From positions 2,732,575-2,796,574 of the forward strand of contig NZ_GG697169.2 of the NCBI RefSeq assembly GCF_000161835.1: a stretch of 64,000 nt of DNA, written 5' to 3'. A program made the position numbers and the translations under genes. The notes under the pieces are model-generated. The model had not been told where the DNA came from. It made no database searches and was given only the letters and a program-made list of their open reading frames with translations. Source of the DNA: Thalassobium sp. R2A62 (GTDB lineage Bacteria > Pseudomonadota > Alphaproteobacteria > Rhodobacterales > Rhodobacteraceae). Of this stretch, positions 63,036-64,000 are shown one piece after another (the stretch's first letter is position 1; the number at the start of each line of letters is the position of its first letter).

Positions 63036-64000
63036 AGTGGTTTGACCGGTTTGCTCACAGCCTCGGCCGCCGCGATGATCGCGTCATGGGACGGCGTGAA
63101 ATCAATGTCGAGGATGTCGCGCGTCTGGCTGTTGTCGATGTTCAATTCCAAATCAATGATCGGTAGGATCGTTTTGATCTGCGCATCAAAGAGCGACAAC
63201 AGGCGAACCATAAATTTAGGTGCGATCCGTTTGGGCAGCTTTTTGTCAGCGTGTTTGGTTTTCAACACGTCCACCATGGCAGGCGCCATCATGTAGCTAT
63301 CAGCGAGGACAAAGCGTTTGCCAATGCTGGCGTTGATATCGAGCGCGCGGACATGTGCGGTGCTGACATCGGCGAGGTCAACAATTGGCAGGCCAAAATT
63401 TGGGATCATCGGGTATTTGCCGGTCAGGAATTGGCTAATGAGATCGAGCGACGTGCCGTAGTTTGCATCGGTCGGCGTGCCAAGCACGAGACCGGGGTTG
63501 ATCGTCGTTAGCTGCATCTCTGGGTGTTCGGCGACAAAGCTCCAAGCGGCTTGCTCTGCAAGCGTTTTGGCCTTGGCGTAGGCGCCCATGGTTGGGTGGT
63601 CGATTGTGGACCAATCGTCTGCGCCGAGGGTCGCACCAGCATTGAGGTCTTTGTGCATGATGGCGACCATCGACGAGGTCAGGACCACCCGTTTGACACC
63701 CGCTGTTTGCGCGGCGCGCAAAGCCTGAAGCGTACCGTCAACTGCAGGGCGGATCAATTCGTTTTCATCTTTTGGCGCGGCACCAGGAAACGGCGAGGCC
63801 GTGTGGATGACGGCATCAACGCCAGCCATTGCATCGCGCCAGCCCGCGCCTTTGGTCAGGTCCAGCTCGGTAAAGCTGAGACGGGAAAGCGAGGCGGGGT
63901 TTTTGAGCTGGGACGCCACAGCGGCGTTCACCTCTTGGGTGCGTTTCATCGACCGCAATGAGCCGCGCACGGAATGCCCGGCGTTTAAAAGGTCAGCGGC
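63032..64000 (-). CDS. NAD(P)-dependent epimerase/aldehyde reductase, truncated at the window edge
   Basis: Extended SDR of the dihydroflavonol-reductase group. 322 residues are visible; the reading frame is open at base 64000 (AADLLNAGHSVRGSLRS), so the N-terminal GxxGxxG cofactor motif lies outside. The middle has VDAVIHTASPF, VVLTSSMVAI, the catalytic-type YAKAKTLAEQAAW and NPGLVLGTP. Substrate unknown. Confidence 0.9.
   Translation of the reverse strand, partial: AADLLNAGHSVRGSLRSMKRTQEVNAAVASQLKNPASLSRLSFTELDLTKGAGWRDAMAGVDAVIHTASPFPGAAPKDENELIRPAVDGTLQALRAAQTAGVKRVVLTSSMVAIMHKDLNAGATLGADDWSTIDHPTMGAYAKAKTLAEQAAWSFVAEHPEMQLTTINPGLVLGTPTDANYGTSLDLISQFLTGKYPMIPNFGLPIVDLADVSTAHVRALDINASIGKRFVLADSYMMAPAMVDVLKTKHADKKLPKRIAPKFMVRLLSLFDAQIKTILPIIDLELNIDNSQTRDILDIDFTPSHDAIIAAAEAVSKPVKPL

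Overview
This 64 kb window is chromosomal DNA of an alphaproteobacterium, most likely a marine Rhodobacteraceae (Roseobacter group). The assignment is an inference from gene content: GlnK-AmtB, an aerobic late-cobalt cobalamin pathway (CobN/CobW/CobO/CobH/CobL/CobI/CobJ/CobM) with BluB, DUF1636 and Lin0512 proteins, MnmC split into two separate genes, DUF1491/DUF2062/DUF3429 proteins, and a pdxJ-acpS-lepB-rnc-era-recO block. I see no insertion sequence, phage gene, CRISPR array, tRNA or rRNA. Both ends cut a gene: glnK lacks its first ~11 codons at the left, and an SDR/epimerase gene runs off the right end.

Region by region. 1-7 kb: glnK-amtB ammonium sensing and transport, an aspartate/aromatic aminotransferase with a sulfurtransferase, a glycine-rich small protein, a thioredoxin-like protein, smpB, and a LysR regulator divergent from a 54-aa protein across a clean palindrome. 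7-17.4 kb: dapA, a lytic transglycosylase, a DMT permease, the two halves of MnmC facing away from each other, metabolic enzymes, and a low-GC membrane-protein gene carrying two opposite frameshifts in A/T runs. 17.4-43.8 kb: cobalamin biosynthesis in several transcription units (Lin0512-Lin0512-bluB; cobO; cobW-GNAT-cobN behind a cobalamin riboswitch; DUF1636-cobC-cobD-mltB; and cbiX-cobH-cobL-cobI-cobJ-cobM), interrupted by smc, a LysR gene, a receiver-only response regulator and a glutathionyl-hydroquinone reductase. 43.8-53.5 kb: a desaturase, a PatB-type lyase, tandem peptide deformylase genes with fmt, rnhA, a 2OG-oxygenase-like protein, ispH, a NYN-domain protein and folK. 53.5-64 kb: rpoZ-rel, DUF2062, then a tightly coupled run from pdxJ through recO.

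How the genes work together: about a third of the window serves cobalamin. CbiX (with a His/Cys-rich tail) and CobW (with a His/Asp-rich stretch) are metal-handling proteins, CobN is the late cobaltochelatase, CobI/J/M/H/L carry out ring methylation and rearrangement, CobO adenosylates, CobC/CobD make and attach the aminopropanol arm, and BluB makes the lower ligand. Steps not encoded here (precorrin-3B synthase, CobK, CobB, CobQ, CobS/T, CobP/U/V) must lie elsewhere. Other blocks cover translation initiation and rescue (def, fmt, smpB), membrane-protein processing (lepB), RNA processing (rnc, era), DNA repair (recO), cell-wall turnover (slt, mltB) and the stringent response (rel, rpoZ).

I found no self-evident new defence or mobile system. 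The points most worth a second look are: the double-frameshifted low-GC gene; a second deformylase that has lost its metal-binding Cys and catalytic Glu; a cluster of three CtrA-type boxes beside the Lin0512-bluB operon; a 28-codon ORF with a near-perfect Shine-Dalgarno between the cobalamin riboswitch and cobW; the repeated Cys motifs in CbiX; and a receiver protein that has lost its conserved Lys.
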